Of a stretch of 64,000 bases of DNA, positions 40,339 through 49,914 are shown in pieces. The translations under genes and the position numbers were made by a program. The stretch comes from Sporosarcina sp. E16_8 (lineage in GTDB: Bacteria > Bacillota > Bacilli > Bacillales_A > Planococcaceae). How positions within the stretch are numbered: the stretch's first letter is position 1; every line of letters starts with the position of its first letter. The notes below the pieces were generated by a model. That model searched no databases. It saw only the letters and a program-made list of their open reading frames with translations, and was not told the origin of the DNA. Location: the NCBI RefSeq assembly GCF_017347095.1, contig NZ_JADPRZ010000003.1, forward strand, positions 124,001 through 188,000, in the 5' to 3' direction.

Positions 40339-40701
40339 ATGGACATCACAATAATCCTACTTATTATTGGACTCATATGTACAATAACATCGTTTTTCCT
40401 CGGTAATTCTTCATCCAATTACGCCGATGAATTAGAACAGGTTTCAATTAGTATTCATCAGGAAACGAATGGGTTAAAGAAAAGATTGAAAGCAATTGAG
40501 GAAGAGTTAATGATTGGTATCGGACCGCTAGCTACAAGCGGCAAAACGCAAACAACAGTAAAACCTGTTCATGTAATCATTGTCAACCAAATTCTGTCGT
40601 TGCATTCCCAAGGTTATTCTATCAGTGATATTGCTGTACGTTCCTCCTTAACATACGACGATGTAATCGCAGTGTTACAATCGAAAGGCGTGGCTACATG
40701 A
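40339..40701 (+). CDS. membrane-anchored hypothetical with C-terminal helix-turn-helix-like segment
   Basis: 120 aa, ATG 40339 after GAGGAG. Residues 3-23 (ITIILLIIGLICTITSFFLG) are one transmembrane segment. A coiled coil follows (LEQVSISIHQETNGLKKRLK). The C-terminus, HVIIVNQILSLHSQGYSISD then IAVRSSLTYDDVIAVLQSKG, looks like a helix-turn-helix. It may correspond to a B. subtilis yqz gene in the same neighbourhood, but I cannot confirm this. It overlaps the next gene by 4 nt. Confidence 0.75.
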   Translation: MDITIILLIIGLICTITSFFLGNSSSNYADELEQVSISIHQETNGLKKRLKAIEEELMIGIGPLATSGKTQTTVKPVHVIIVNQILSLHSQGYSISDIAVRSSLTYDDVIAVLQSKGVAT

Positions 40702-41189
40702 TGCGGGACATCTTACGGGCTGTCGGGATTGGCTGTTTCCTTGCCGCAGGAATCCTTTATTTCACCATTGATAGCAAGGTTCCTTCGGACGTAGACTCGC
40801 AAGAATTGCAGGCTAATGTTGAAATACTCCAAAGTGAACTTGCTAAAACGAAAGAGCTATTAGCAACTGCACAGACTACATCTTTAGTTAAAGAAAATCC
40901 TCCAAAAGCAGATATTGAGAAAGCCGGCGGAAAGGAAGATGACGTGGCCGAAAGTAACCCCTCTACCGAAGCAATCCATAAAACTATGTTAACGATTGAA
41001 AACGGTTCGAATTCGACAGTCGTCTCAGCAAACCTAGAGAGATTGGCTATTATCGAGAACGCGACCATCTTCGAGTCATATCTTGAGGATAATAACCTGG
41101 CTGGTAAAATACAAATCGGTGAACACCAAGTCGATTCTTCAATGAGTTTCAAAGATATTGCCAAAGAAATCACGACAATAAAAAAGTAG
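40698..41189 (+). CDS. MltG N-terminal-domain-like membrane protein
   Basis: 163 aa, ATG 40698. Residues 5-24 (ILRAVGIGCFLAAGILYFTI) anchor it. The C-terminal part LTIENGSNSTVVSANLERLA then IIENATIFESYLEDNNLAGK resembles the LysM-like N-domain of the endolytic transglycosylase MltG/YceG. No catalytic domain is present. A coiled coil with charged linker lies between. It forms an operon with the gene at 40339 and may bind peptidoglycan or act as a regulator. Confidence 0.75.
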   Translation: MMRDILRAVGIGCFLAAGILYFTIDSKVPSDVDSQELQANVEILQSELAKTKELLATAQTTSLVKENPPKADIEKAGGKEDDVAESNPSTEAIHKTMLTIENGSNSTVVSANLERLAIIENATIFESYLEDNNLAGKIQIGEHQVDSSMSFKDIAKEITTIKK

Positions 41190-41220
41190 GAAAACCAAAT
41201 GGTTTTCCTACTTTTTTAAT
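41184..41220. terminator. bidirectional intrinsic terminator
   Basis: AAAAGTAGGAAAACC and GGTTTTCCTACTTTT flank AAAT. It serves the convergent genes ending at 41189 and 41216. Confidence 0.9.
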
Positions 41221-43363
41221 TGGACTCTACTTTAGGTGCCTGTATAATTGGCTGTTTACCCGCTGTAGAAGTTTCTTCTTTAGCCCTTTTTTCTTTCAGT
41301 TTAAAATATTCATCTACAGCTTGTGCCGCAATTTGATTGTTTGCATATGTGTAGCCACGCGGAACTGTGGAGATATTAGGTATCACAACCGCATAAGCTA
41401 TTTCTGGGTTTTCATATGGTGCAAAACCCACATGTGATAGATTGATTGTCGGTTTTCCAGAGCTAAATGCCTGCGCTGTCCCCGTTTTCCCAGCTCCATC
41501 ATAGTCTTTTCCGGCAAAAAAATTCGGGGCCGTTCCTTTAGGCGCGGAATACACGTAGTGCATTCCACGCTTCACTTGATCAATTTCCGCATCTGTATTT
41601 TGGATTCTGTTTAAGACATTTACCTCTGTTTCTTGGATAAGAGATCCAAGAATTTTACCATCCTCAGAGGGTTCGCGAATTTCTTTTAATACTTTCGGAG
41701 CCACACGATAACCACCATTTGCAATTGTCGAGACATATTGAGCAAGTTGAAGTGTCGTATAGGTATCATATTGTCCGATGGATAAATCCAATAAAATACC
41801 TATTGAATTACTATCGCCAATTAGACCGCCTGACTCTCCCGGTAAGTCAATGCCGGTTTTTGTTCCAAGTCCGAAAGACGCAAATGATTGTCGGAATGTA
41901 TCGAATGCATTTTTTCTAACACGTGCCGAGTCTTCAGAGCCTTTGTTAGAATTCGCCAAGGCCAATGCAATACGAAACATATATACGTTCGACGACCTAC
42001 CGATTGCTTCAATATCAGTTACAGCAACCCTGGAGTTTTGATTAAACAGTGATCTTTTTGTAATACCACCGATTCTAATTGGTTCATCTATCTTGGTTTC
42101 GCCAATACGTACCACATTTTTCTGATACCCCGTTAGAAGCGTCGCCATCTTAACTGTTGATCCTGCCTCATGAAGTGCAGTGAACGTCCCAAATGCATAG
42201 TCCCAAATTTCGACCTTGCCTGTTTCTGGATTCGTAACAACTTGTTTGCCTACAAGGGAAAGAACCTCACCGTTATTCGGATTCATCATGACCAGGAAAG
42301 CTCTGTCCAATTCTCCGGTATTTGGTTTTCTTTTTAATTCCAACAATTTATCTGTAACAATATTTTCAAGTGTCTGTTGCAGTTCGCTATCAATCGTAAG
42401 AATAAGATCCTTGCCAGGCTCACCTTCTCGAATTGTTTTCGTTTCTATAACACGTCCACTGCGATCTTTAATATTCTTAACAATTGTTTTTTGCCCTTTT
42501 AACAAATCCTCATAATATTGCTCAATATAACTCTTTCCAACACGGTCATTTCTTGAATAGTCCCGCGCCAAGAAATAATTCTTGCGAGAATTTGGAATAC
42601 CTTCAATAGGGCTCGTGGTTGTCCCTAGAATCGTGTTGTCTGATTTCCTCACACGTTCCCAATCTGTCGTTGTATCCACGCCTGGTAACTCTCCTAGACG
42701 TTCAGATACAGTTGCGAATTCCTCGTCTGTCACATTTCCACTTTTCACTATTTGTGGGGAGTATGCATAGCCCGACATCATTTCTCTGTAAATCGCAAGT
42801 ACTTCTAGCTCCTCTTCCGTGAATGAATTAATTTCTTCTTCCGTAATTCGTTCTCGTGTAAGCCTATTAATCTCACGCTGTAAATCCGTCCTTGAAAGCG
42901 TACTATCCTTTTCAAGTGCCTCTTGTTCCTTTATAGAAACCTTTTTCGACGCTGCCTCTAAATTCTTTAAAATCCAAAAGTCCCTCTTATCCCCAGTAGT
43001 AATCCTTTTTGTTTCTTGTTCAATCAAGATCGCAAGTTGCTCAGCGACATTTAGCATATCTGCTGAAGTCGTCGACGTCATTTTCGTATATGTAATGGCG
43101 TTTTTCGGATCGTTATCAACAAGGACAAGCCCCATGCGGTCAAATATTCTTCCCCTTGGCACGCTTGTATTGACAGGGATTTCTTCCGTTCTTTCTAATG
43201 CACGGGAATAATCTTCACCTTTGACAATTTGTAAATAACCAAGACGAAAAATCAGTAATGAAAATAAGACAAAGATTGAAAAGAATAGGAAGTTCATCCG
43301 GAATACGATATGTTTCCGTTGGCGTATTTTAGCTTGATCCGCCTTACGCATCTGTTTTTTCAT
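41216..43363 (-). CDS. pbpA: class B penicillin-binding protein (PbpA/PBP2-like)
   Basis: 715 aa. A transmembrane anchor lies at residues 22-46, followed by the class B dimerisation domain (VNTSVPRGRIFDRMGLVLVD). The transpeptidase domain shows SxxK in GSTVKMATLL near residue 400, SxN in RSSNVYMF and KTG in GAGKTGTAQAF. The enzyme crosslinks peptidoglycan at the outer face of the membrane. In Bacillus the gene lies upstream of sodA, as here. An N-terminal basic stretch (KKQMRKADQAKIRQRK) precedes the anchor. Confidence 0.9.
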   Translation of the reverse strand: MKKQMRKADQAKIRQRKHIVFRMNFLFFSIFVLFSLLIFRLGYLQIVKGEDYSRALERTEEIPVNTSVPRGRIFDRMGLVLVDNDPKNAITYTKMTSTTSADMLNVAEQLAILIEQETKRITTGDKRDFWILKNLEAASKKVSIKEQEALEKDSTLSRTDLQREINRLTRERITEEEINSFTEEELEVLAIYREMMSGYAYSPQIVKSGNVTDEEFATVSERLGELPGVDTTTDWERVRKSDNTILGTTTSPIEGIPNSRKNYFLARDYSRNDRVGKSYIEQYYEDLLKGQKTIVKNIKDRSGRVIETKTIREGEPGKDLILTIDSELQQTLENIVTDKLLELKRKPNTGELDRAFLVMMNPNNGEVLSLVGKQVVTNPETGKVEIWDYAFGTFTALHEAGSTVKMATLLTGYQKNVVRIGETKIDEPIRIGGITKRSLFNQNSRVAVTDIEAIGRSSNVYMFRIALALANSNKGSEDSARVRKNAFDTFRQSFASFGLGTKTGIDLPGESGGLIGDSNSIGILLDLSIGQYDTYTTLQLAQYVSTIANGGYRVAPKVLKEIREPSEDGKILGSLIQETEVNVLNRIQNTDAEIDQVKRGMHYVYSAPKGTAPNFFAGKDYDGAGKTGTAQAFSSGKPTINLSHVGFAPYENPEIAYAVVIPNISTVPRGYTYANNQIAAQAVDEYFKLKEKRAKEETSTAGKQPIIQAPKVESN

Positions 43364-43414
43364 AATGTCCCCCCTACTTCGTTAATCATTTTGAATTATA
43401 GCATTCAAAATAGG

Positions 43415-43452
43415 AAAAGCACACATCTTGACGAACAAGATGCGTGCTTGGT
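43415..43452 (-). terminator. intrinsic terminator of sodA
   Basis: Minus-strand GCACGCATCTTG and CAAGATGTGTGC pair around TTCGT and are followed by TTTTCC. Confidence 0.8.
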
Positions 43453-43475
43453 TCCTTCTAAATGAAGATAAAAAT

Positions 43476-44078
43476 TTATTTGCCGAAACGTTTTGCAACT
43501 TCGTCCCAATTAACAAGATTCCAGAATGCTGAAATATAGTCAGGGCGACGGTTTTGATAGTTTAGATAGTAGGCATGCTCCCAAACGTCAAGCCCTAGAA
43601 GAGGCGTTTTGCCTTCCATGATTGGTGAGTCCTGGTTTGGAGTAGACATAATTTCAAGTTCTCCACCGTTCAGTACAAGCCAAGCCCATCCTGATCCGAA
43701 ACGAGTTGCGCCCGCTTTTGCGAATTCTTCTTTGAATACATCAAAGCTACCGAACTTGTTGTCGATTGCTTCAGCTAGTGCGCCTGACGGATTTCCGCCA
43801 CCATCTGCTGATAGAAGTTCCCAGAATAATGAGTGGTTTGCGTGACCGCCGCCGTTGTTACGGACAGCCGCACGTTTGCCTTCAGGTACTGCATCTAGGT
43901 TCGCAATAAGATCTTCGATAGATTTGTTTAGAAGTTCTTCGTTTCCTTCAAGAGCGTTATTCAGGTTCGTCACATATGCATTATGGTGTTTAGTGTGATG
44001 AATCGTCATCGTTTCTTTGTCAATATGCGGTTCAAGTGCATCGTAAGCGTAAGGTAGTTCTGGTAATTTGTAAGTCAT
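43476..44078 (-). CDS. sodA: superoxide dismutase, Mn/Fe family
   Basis: 200 aa from ATG 44078 (GGAGGAATGG upstream); the longer frame has no ribosome site. Ligands are in [10 protein letters not shown] (His), HSLFWELL (His) and DVWEHAYY (Asp, His). [10 protein letters not shown] and GSGWAWLVL are typical for Mn/Fe SOD. It removes superoxide in the cytoplasm. It is monocistronic, with a terminator at 43415. Confidence 0.95.
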   Translation of the reverse strand: MTYKLPELPYAYDALEPHIDKETMTIHHTKHHNAYVTNLNNALEGNEELLNKSIEDLIANLDAVPEGKRAAVRNNGGGHANHSLFWELLSADGGGNPSGALAEAIDNKFGSFDVFKEEFAKAGATRFGSGWAWLVLNGGELEIMSTPNQDSPIMEGKTPLLGLDVWEHAYYLNYQNRRPDYISAFWNLVNWDEVAKRFGK

Positions 44079-44176
44079 TTGTCCATTCCTCCTCAAGAAA
44101 TTCATAAATATGCTACCTTTCAACATTATCAAAATTATGAATAACGTTCAAATAAAATGGACTATTTTGGAACGTT

Positions 44177-44659
44177 TCATTTGATAAAGAAAATAAAGAC
44201 AGTAATCATCACAGTCATGACAAGTCCTTTTGTGACAACTGACGTGAGAAATCCGACGAGAGAACCCATGCCTGTCTTTATGGCTTGCTTCACTCCAGAC
44301 CGTGATACGGCAAGTTCCGCGATAACAGCACCTAAAAATGGTCCCACTAAAATACCGGCAACCGGAATGACGAAAGGACCGATAAGAAGTCCTATCGTGC
44401 TCCCCCACATGCCCGCCTTAGAACCTCCAAACTTTTTCACGCCAACGAGATTCGACAGCGTGTCTGCACCGAACAACAAAATAACGAACAGTACCTGAAT
44501 AACCCAAAACCAAACAGTCATCCCATCAAATGTATTGATGAATCCATATAGAAGGAAACCTCCTGCGATGAAGAGAGCTGATGGAATGATTGGATAGATG
44601 AGTCCCGCAAAAGCAATAATGAACATGACAATTGCAATTATCCAACCTAAAAACTCCAT
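44177..44659 (-). CDS. yqgC: DUF456 membrane protein (YqgC-like)
   Basis: 160 aa, ATG 44659. Glycine-rich repeated hydrophobic segments (IPSALFIAGGFLLYGFI; GPFVIPVAGILVGPFLGAVI) give about five transmembrane segments. It is the YqgC/DUF456 family, located beside sodA in Bacillus. Function unknown. Confidence 0.85.
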   Translation of the reverse strand: MEFLGWIIAIVMFIIAFAGLIYPIIPSALFIAGGFLLYGFINTFDGMTVWFWVIQVLFVILLFGADTLSNLVGVKKFGGSKAGMWGSTIGLLIGPFVIPVAGILVGPFLGAVIAELAVSRSGVKQAIKTGMGSLVGFLTSVVTKGLVMTVMITVFIFFIK

Positions 44660-44683
44660 AAAACCATCCCCCTATATGAATCA

Positions 44684-46315
44684 TTATGCCCGATTGCCAA
44701 GTATTGCTTCTGCGATATTCACAGCATGGTCACCGACACGCTCCAGGTTAGAAACGATATCAACAAACACCATGCCCGATTGCGCGGTACAACGGCCTTC
44801 ATTAAGTCTTAAAATATGATTCTTTCTGAATTTCCGTTCCATTTTATCAATGAGAACTTCTTTTTCAGCAACTGTTCTTGCCATCTCCATATCATTGTGA
44901 TTGAGTGAGTCCACAGCTTTCTGAACGGTTTCAATCGTGAGTGTGAACATTTCCGTCAAATCATTCATCGCATCGTCCGTCAATTTCACACGGTTGACAT
45001 CGCGGAAATCAATGAGTTCGACGATGTTTTCAAAATGATCACCAATCCGTTCTATATCACGGACCGTATCCATCAGCATAAAGTGACGTGTGGATTCTAT
45101 CGGCGAAATACTGACCGTTGTGATTTCAACAAGATAGTCCGTAATTTTACGGTCTAGGTTATTGATGGCATCTTCAATCTGATAAGCGGTCTCCGCATGT
45201 TTTTTATTGCCAGTTTTCAAGTATTCGAAAGACTCCTGTAATCCCCGAACACTGAATTCACCCATGCGAATAATTTCTTCTTTCGCTTGTCCGATTGCAA
45301 CAGCAGGTGATTGTTCTATAAAGTGCCTGTCCAGATGTTTTGGCTTATATTCTATTAAAACATCTTCCCCAGGGATCATTTTAGTAACCAACCAAGCCCA
45401 TGCTCCAATTAACGGGAACTGGATAATTGTATTGGCAATGTTGAACGATCCGTGCGCAAAAGCAATTTGCATTTTATTTTCAAGGGCCAACACCCCTGAT
45501 ATCCACTCAACATATGCAGTGAATGGAATAAGAAGTAGCATAAAGATTACCGTTCCGACAATATTAAATAAGACATGCGTTGCCGCAGCTCGTTTCGCCG
45601 CTACCGATGCACCGATTGAAGCAAGTATAGCTGTAATCGTCGTTCCAATATTATCTCCGAACAGAATGGGCAGAGCTCCATTGAGATCAATAAGGTTTTC
45701 TGCATAAAGCCCCTGCATAATACCAACTGTCGCACTTGAACTTTGAACAATCAATGTAAATACTGTTCCGACAACAACGCCAAGCATTGGTTGATCGCTC
45801 ATCGATATCATCATATCAGTGAATGCATCTAATGAGCGTAGTGGCTTCATCCCTCCGCTCATTAATTCAAGTCCTAGGAAAAGTCCACCGAAACCAAAAA
45901 TGACCTCCCCCATGTTTTTCACTGAACTCTTTTTAATGAAAAAGATCAAAAACGCTCCAACTGCCATAATTGGAAGTGCATAAGCTCCTACATCTAATCC
46001 GATGATAAAAGCAGTAACAGTCGTTCCGATATTGGCTCCCATTATGACGCCAATCGCTTGACGAAGCGTCATGAAGCCAGCACTTACAAGCCCTACTGTA
46101 ATAACAGTCGTCCCTGAGCTCGATTGAATCAAGACTGTAACGATAATTCCGACCAACACACCCAGGAACGGATTCGTCGTGAATCGGTCAAGGATTGCGC
46201 GGAGCCTGTCCCCCGCCGCTTTTTGAAGGCCATCTCCCATATACTTTATAGAGAACAAGAATATTCCGAGTCCGCCAAAAAACTGGAACAGTATTTCCTG
46301 CCAGTTTACCTCCAT
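44684..46315 (-). CDS. Na/Pi cotransporter family protein with PhoU-like domain
   Basis: 543 aa from ATG 46315; a longer frame begins at 46333. The membrane part has two repeats containing QSSSGTT and QSSSATVG, and ANIGTTVTAFI, typical of Na/Pi-II cotransporters. Residues 345-543 are a PhoU-like helical domain (REFSVRGLQESFEYLK-type: MGEFSVRGLQESFEYLKTGN; ERIGDHFENIVELI). It probably exports or imports phosphate. A PhoP-like box lies upstream at 46402. In B. subtilis the homologue is YqeW or NptA. Confidence 0.85.
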   Translation of the reverse strand: MEVNWQEILFQFFGGLGIFLFSIKYMGDGLQKAAGDRLRAILDRFTTNPFLGVLVGIIVTVLIQSSSGTTVITVGLVSAGFMTLRQAIGVIMGANIGTTVTAFIIGLDVGAYALPIMAVGAFLIFFIKKSSVKNMGEVIFGFGGLFLGLELMSGGMKPLRSLDAFTDMMISMSDQPMLGVVVGTVFTLIVQSSSATVGIMQGLYAENLIDLNGALPILFGDNIGTTITAILASIGASVAAKRAAATHVLFNIVGTVIFMLLLIPFTAYVEWISGVLALENKMQIAFAHGSFNIANTIIQFPLIGAWAWLVTKMIPGEDVLIEYKPKHLDRHFIEQSPAVAIGQAKEEIIRMGEFSVRGLQESFEYLKTGNKKHAETAYQIEDAINNLDRKITDYLVEITTVSISPIESTRHFMLMDTVRDIERIGDHFENIVELIDFRDVNRVKLTDDAMNDLTEMFTLTIETVQKAVDSLNHNDMEMARTVAEKEVLIDKMERKFRKNHILRLNEGRCTAQSGMVFVDIVSNLERVGDHAVNIAEAILGNRA

Positions 46316-46401
46316 TACGCAGTCAACCTCCATTTTACTTTATGTATTGCATCTTATTATGGGGATAGCCGCCCCCACTTGTAAATAGAACTAGCCGAAT
46401 C

Positions 46402-46429
46402 TTTACATTCCCTTTACAATTGGTTTACG
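46402..46429 (+). promoter_or_regulatory. candidate PhoP box, three direct repeats
   Basis: TTTACA (46402-46407), TTTACA (46413-46418) and TTTACG (46424-46429) are spaced every 11 bp. This fits the TTWACA-N5 repeats bound by PhoP in Bacillus. It lies between the Na/Pi transporter (minus) and yqgB (plus). Which promoter it controls is not certain. Confidence 0.6.
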
Positions 46430-46513
46430 AAATGTCATCATTCTGTCGAAATTAGTTGCGCGCACAATTGCGTCGTTAAATGATAGACTGATTTAGATGG
46501 AGGAGGTTTTAAA

Positions 46514-47017
46514 GTGAAGTTCCACCAACTAGCCAAAGCAGCAATCCATGAACCGAAAAAATTAGCCGCATTTCGCCTTTTACCCATTGGCAAAGTGTTT
46601 CGCTACGTCTTCATTTTCGTTGCGTTGTTCACATTGCTATCATTCACTCGTTATATAGTAGGAGACGCAACCCTCTTCGAGTCTTCGCCAGAACTGCTCG
46701 AACACGGAGAAACAATCGGTGGTCTGATTTATCCGATCGCATTTCTTCTGCAACTCGTTATCAGTACATCTTATATCTTCATTCGAATCAGTCTTTTTGG
46801 TTACGTGGGAATCCTACTGTTAAAACTGATGAAAAGACGTGGAGAATACCGTCATATGTGGAGAACTTCCGCTATTGCGATTACTATCCCTATTCTTCTG
46901 ACCATTGGACTTGATTTCTTTCCAGCAATGAAAAACGCTAGTACAGGCATTACATCCCTTATCCACTTTGCTTATATTGCGGCTGCAGCTAAGTACTATC
47001 CAAGAATACCTCGATGA
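46514..47017 (+). CDS. yqgB: DUF1189 membrane protein (YqgB-like)
   Basis: 167 aa, GTG or ATG region at 46514 after GGAGGAGG. Three to four transmembrane segments are visible (VFRYVFIFVALFTLLSFTRY; LIYPIAFLLQLVISTSYIF). It carries the DUF1189 pattern of Bacillales. In B. subtilis yqgB is near sodA-yqgA-yqfZ; function unknown. Confidence 0.8.
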   Translation: MKFHQLAKAAIHEPKKLAAFRLLPIGKVFRYVFIFVALFTLLSFTRYIVGDATLFESSPELLEHGETIGGLIYPIAFLLQLVISTSYIFIRISLFGYVGILLLKLMKRRGEYRHMWRTSAIAITIPILLTIGLDFFPAMKNASTGITSLIHFAYIAAAAKYYPRIPR

Positions 47018-47062
47018 ATACTTCCCCTTTTCGTGCATATAGTGGCGAAAGGGGGAATTTCC

Positions 47063-47401
47063 ATGAGAATACTACTACTCGCAGCCTTATTATTCGTAAC
47101 CGTTCATTTCATCCGACTCGATTTAATGGAAGGCACAATCCCGCTTGCTTCTTTTGCTCAAGAACAGCCTACATGTGAAGAAGAACAAGTGAAGACGATA
47201 CCTGTCACAACAGTTGATGGAGATACTATTGAAACACTGTTCGCACTGTATCCCGATCCCGAATCTAGCTTCATTGATAGATTGTCTTCATTCTATTCGC
47301 TGAACCCACATCTTCAAAATCAACAGATTATCGGAGGCGAGAAAATCGTACTTCCGCTTACCCTTTTGCAAACTGAAAAATGCATAGAGTCTAATCGATA
47401 A
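47063..47401 (+). CDS. yqfZ: exported YqfZ-like protein with LysM-like domain
   Basis: 112 aa from ATG 47063 (GGGGGAATTTCC upstream). The N-terminus MRILLLAALLFVTVHFIRLD is an uncleaved signal anchor or signal peptide. The C-terminal part GDTIETLFALYPDPESSFID followed by NPHLQNQQIIGGEKIVLPL has the order of a LysM module. In B. subtilis yqfZ precedes ispG as here. It should be exported and might bind peptidoglycan. Two cysteines (residues about 43 and 107) may pair. Confidence 0.75.
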   Translation: MRILLLAALLFVTVHFIRLDLMEGTIPLASFAQEQPTCEEEQVKTIPVTTVDGDTIETLFALYPDPESSFIDRLSSFYSLNPHLQNQQIIGGEKIVLPLTLLQTEKCIESNR

Positions 47402-47484
47402 GGGTTGTCCCTTGTCTTTTTGCTATGAAGATTGCTAAAATAGTTATAGTTATGAGGCTAAGGCCGACTAAGGAGCGAATATAA

Positions 47485-48609
47485 ATGAATGCTATGATAA
47501 ACAGAAAAAACACACGTCCTGTCCGAGTTGGTAACCTAACAATCGGCGGAAGTAACGAACTTTTCATCCAAAGTATGACAACGACTAAGACACATGACGT
47601 CGAAGCAACGGTCGCAGAAATCTTGCGCCTAGAAGATGCCGGATGCCAAATTGTCCGTGTTGCGTGTCCAGATGAGCGCGCTGCCTATTCCATTGGTGAA
47701 ATCAAAAAGCGTATCAATATCCCTCTTGTTGTCGATATCCATTTCGACTATAAACTGGCTTTGATCGCTATTGAACAAGGGGCAGACAAAATTCGGATTA
47801 ACCCTGGTAATATAGGAAGACAGGCGAAAGTCGAAGCTGTCGTCAATGCAGCGAAAGCAAAAGGCATTCCGATTCGAATTGGTGTCAACGCTGGCTCACT
47901 TGAGAAAAAAATTCTTGAAAAATACGGCTATCCGACTGCCGACGGAATGGTAGAGAGTGCTCTGCATCACATTAAAATATTGGAAGACCTCGATTTTCAT
48001 GACATCATCGTGTCATTGAAAGCTTCCGATGTAAATTTAGCAGTCGAAGCGTATCAAAAAGCCGCGGCAGCATTCGATTATCCATTACACCTCGGCATTA
48101 CAGAGTCTGGGACATTGTTTTCAGGGTCTATTAAGAGCTCGGCAGGTCTCGGCACCCTTTTATCAGCAGGCATCGGCAACACGATGCGCGTATCTCTGAG
48201 TGCTGATCCTGTCCAAGAAGTTAAAGTGGCACGCGAGTTACTGAAAATATTCGCCCTTTCTTCTAACGCAGCTACACTCATTTCTTGTCCAACATGCGGA
48301 CGGATTGAAATTGACCTTATTACGATTGCAAATGAAATCGAAGAATATATTTCACATATTAAAGCCCCACTAAAAGTTGCGGTGCTCGGCTGCGCGGTCA
48401 ACGGTCCCGGCGAAGCACGTGAAGCGGATATCGGAATTGCAGGCGCACGTGGCGAAGGTCTTCTCTTCATGAAAGGGAAAACTGTTCGCAAAGTACCGGA
48501 AGCAACGATGGTTGAAGAGTTAAAAATCGAAATCGACAAACTTGCGGAAGAATATTTCGAAAAGAAAAGACAAGAAGAACTTCTCCTGCAGGGTGAGACA
48601 GCGGAATGA
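47485..48609 (+). CDS. ispG: 4-hydroxy-3-methylbut-2-enyl diphosphate synthase IspG
   Basis: 374 aa, ATG 47485 after AAGGAGCG. It converts methylerythritol cyclodiphosphate to HMBPP, an iron-sulfur enzyme of the MEP pathway. Iron-sulfur ligands are in SCPTCGR near residue 267 and [19 protein letters not shown] near 305. The TIM-barrel start ([18 protein letters not shown]) is typical. The C-terminus overlaps the next gene by 4 nt. Confidence 0.97.
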   Translation: MNAMINRKNTRPVRVGNLTIGGSNELFIQSMTTTKTHDVEATVAEILRLEDAGCQIVRVACPDERAAYSIGEIKKRINIPLVVDIHFDYKLALIAIEQGADKIRINPGNIGRQAKVEAVVNAAKAKGIPIRIGVNAGSLEKKILEKYGYPTADGMVESALHHIKILEDLDFHDIIVSLKASDVNLAVEAYQKAAAAFDYPLHLGITESGTLFSGSIKSSAGLGTLLSAGIGNTMRVSLSADPVQEVKVARELLKIFALSSNAATLISCPTCGRIEIDLITIANEIEEYISHIKAPLKVAVLGCAVNGPGEAREADIGIAGARGEGLLFMKGKTVRKVPEATMVEELKIEIDKLAEEYFEKKRQEELLLQGETAE

Positions 48610-49193
48610 GAAACCTCCGCTTCGGCATCGACATTGACGGTACAGTAACATGCCCCACTTCTCTATTGCCGCACATCAATGAGCAATTCGGGTGCAATCT
48701 TGTCCTTGATGATATTAAAGAATACGACTTAACAAAAGCATTTATGGTAGATGAAAAGGCCTTCTACGAGTGGTATAGAAGTGCGGAGGCGCATATTTAC
48801 AAATCTTCTCCCGCACAACAATATGCAAAAGAAACATTAACCAACTGGCAAACACAGTTTGAACTGTATTACATTTCTGCACGTGGCCATCATGTCTATA
48901 ACTCCACACTAGACTGGTTCAAACAACAGGAAATCCCATATGATCATATCGAACTTGTCGGAAGTCATTATAAAATTGAAACGGCGAAAAAGTTCGGTGT
49001 TCATGCATTCTTTGAAGACAAGCATGACAACGCGGTTGAAATCCATGAAGAACTCAACATTCCTGTCATACTATTTGACACACCCTATAACCGGAAACCG
49101 ATTCCTAAAGGCGTCATTCGTGTCTACGATTGGCAAGAAGCGAATAATTTGATCAAAAATTTATTTCCTATAGAAGAACCTTCATTTAACTAA
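48606..49193 (+). CDS. yqfW: HAD-family nucleotidase (YqfW-like)
   Basis: 195 aa, ATG 48606. The HAD motif I is [14 protein letters not shown]; motif II is [10 protein letters not shown]; the end [10 protein letters not shown] is motif IV. These are typical of YqfW/5'-nucleotidase-like phosphatases (NT5C type). It should dephosphorylate small substrates; nucleotides are likely but not certain. It is in an operon with ispG. Confidence 0.85.
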   Translation: MRNLRFGIDIDGTVTCPTSLLPHINEQFGCNLVLDDIKEYDLTKAFMVDEKAFYEWYRSAEAHIYKSSPAQQYAKETLTNWQTQFELYYISARGHHVYNSTLDWFKQQEIPYDHIELVGSHYKIETAKKFGVHAFFEDKHDNAVEIHEELNIPVILFDTPYNRKPIPKGVIRVYDWQEANNLIKNLFPIEEPSFN

Positions 49194-49455
49194 GAATAGC
49201 GGAATACGTCTAAAAGGAACGCAGCTTAAGTAGCGCCAGCAAAGGAAGGCTACAAGGAGGGATGTAGTTCAATCCCTCCCCACTGCATGACCTACATCCT
49301 CAAGACCCGCGACAGGCATAAGTCGATCCAGTGACGTGGTGCTTCTTGCCACTTAGCTGGATAGCCTTCGAGGAGAACCTTCAGCCTAAGTAGAGGCAAT
49401 GTTGAGTGGGCCTCCGAGCGGCTGACGCATTGAACTAAACACTATTCTAAGTCAA
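49194..49455. repeat. intergenic region with palindromic repeat, copy 1
   Basis: About 260 bp without a gene. At 49257-49292 a palindrome-bearing element (GGAGGGAT...ATCCCTCC-like) matches, inverted, the element at 55983-56018 (34 of 36 bases). At 49433-49461 a second stretch (CTAAACAC-TATTCTA-GTC) resembles 55816-55846. Another hairpin, TCCAGTGACGTGGTGC-CTTCTTG-GCCACTTAGCTGGA, lies at 49329-49364. These look like dispersed non-coding repeats of the host. Confidence 0.55.
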
Positions 49456-49499
49456 AAAACGGTGTGAAACTCTTATGATAGAGTTCCACACCGTTTTTC
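49456..49499. terminator. bidirectional terminator between yqfW and zur
   Basis: AAAAACGGTGTG-AAACTC and GAGTT-CCACACCGTTTTT form a long stem with a short mismatch, around TTATGATA. It serves both convergent genes. Confidence 0.85.
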
Positions 49500-49914
49500 A
49501 TTTTTCCACGCATAGTGGACATTTTCCGTAGATTTCGAATTTATGTCCTTCCACTTCATAGTCCGGTAAATTGACAGTAATCATTTCCATTGGACAATGT
49601 GGAATGCTGCGCGTCTTGCCACATGCTGTACAGATGAAATGATGGTGGTGGACGCCGGGATCACACTGCATCCGGAAATTGCGTTCCCCGTTCAAATCAG
49701 TTTCTTCCAGAATGCCGAGTTCAGAAAACGTCGTCAAGTTTCGATAAATTGTATCGAAACTTATTCCCGGATTATCGTCTGCCATGAAATTCTTTACTTC
49801 AAGAGCTGTTAAATACCGGTCTTTATTCGAAAAAAACTGTAAAATTGTATCTCTATTTTTCGTCCGTTTAAATTGATTTTCCTGAAGAATCCGCCATGCC
49901 TCATCGAGTGTCAT
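49498..49914 (-). CDS. zur: Fur-family regulator, Zur
   Basis: 138 aa, ATG 49914. Residues 15-75 are the winged helix (TALEVKNFMADDNPGISFDTIY). Metal sites include HHHHFICTACGK, PHCPMEM and CPLC near the C-terminus. The zinc-binding cysteine pairs are intact. It directly overlaps znuB/znuC genes, so it is most likely the zinc uptake regulator Zur rather than Fur or PerR. It should repress the operon under zinc sufficiency. Confidence 0.9.
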   Translation of the reverse strand: MTLDEAWRILQENQFKRTKNRDTILQFFSNKDRYLTALEVKNFMADDNPGISFDTIYRNLTTFSELGILEETDLNGERNFRMQCDPGVHHHHFICTACGKTRSIPHCPMEMITVNLPDYEVEGHKFEIYGKCPLCVEK

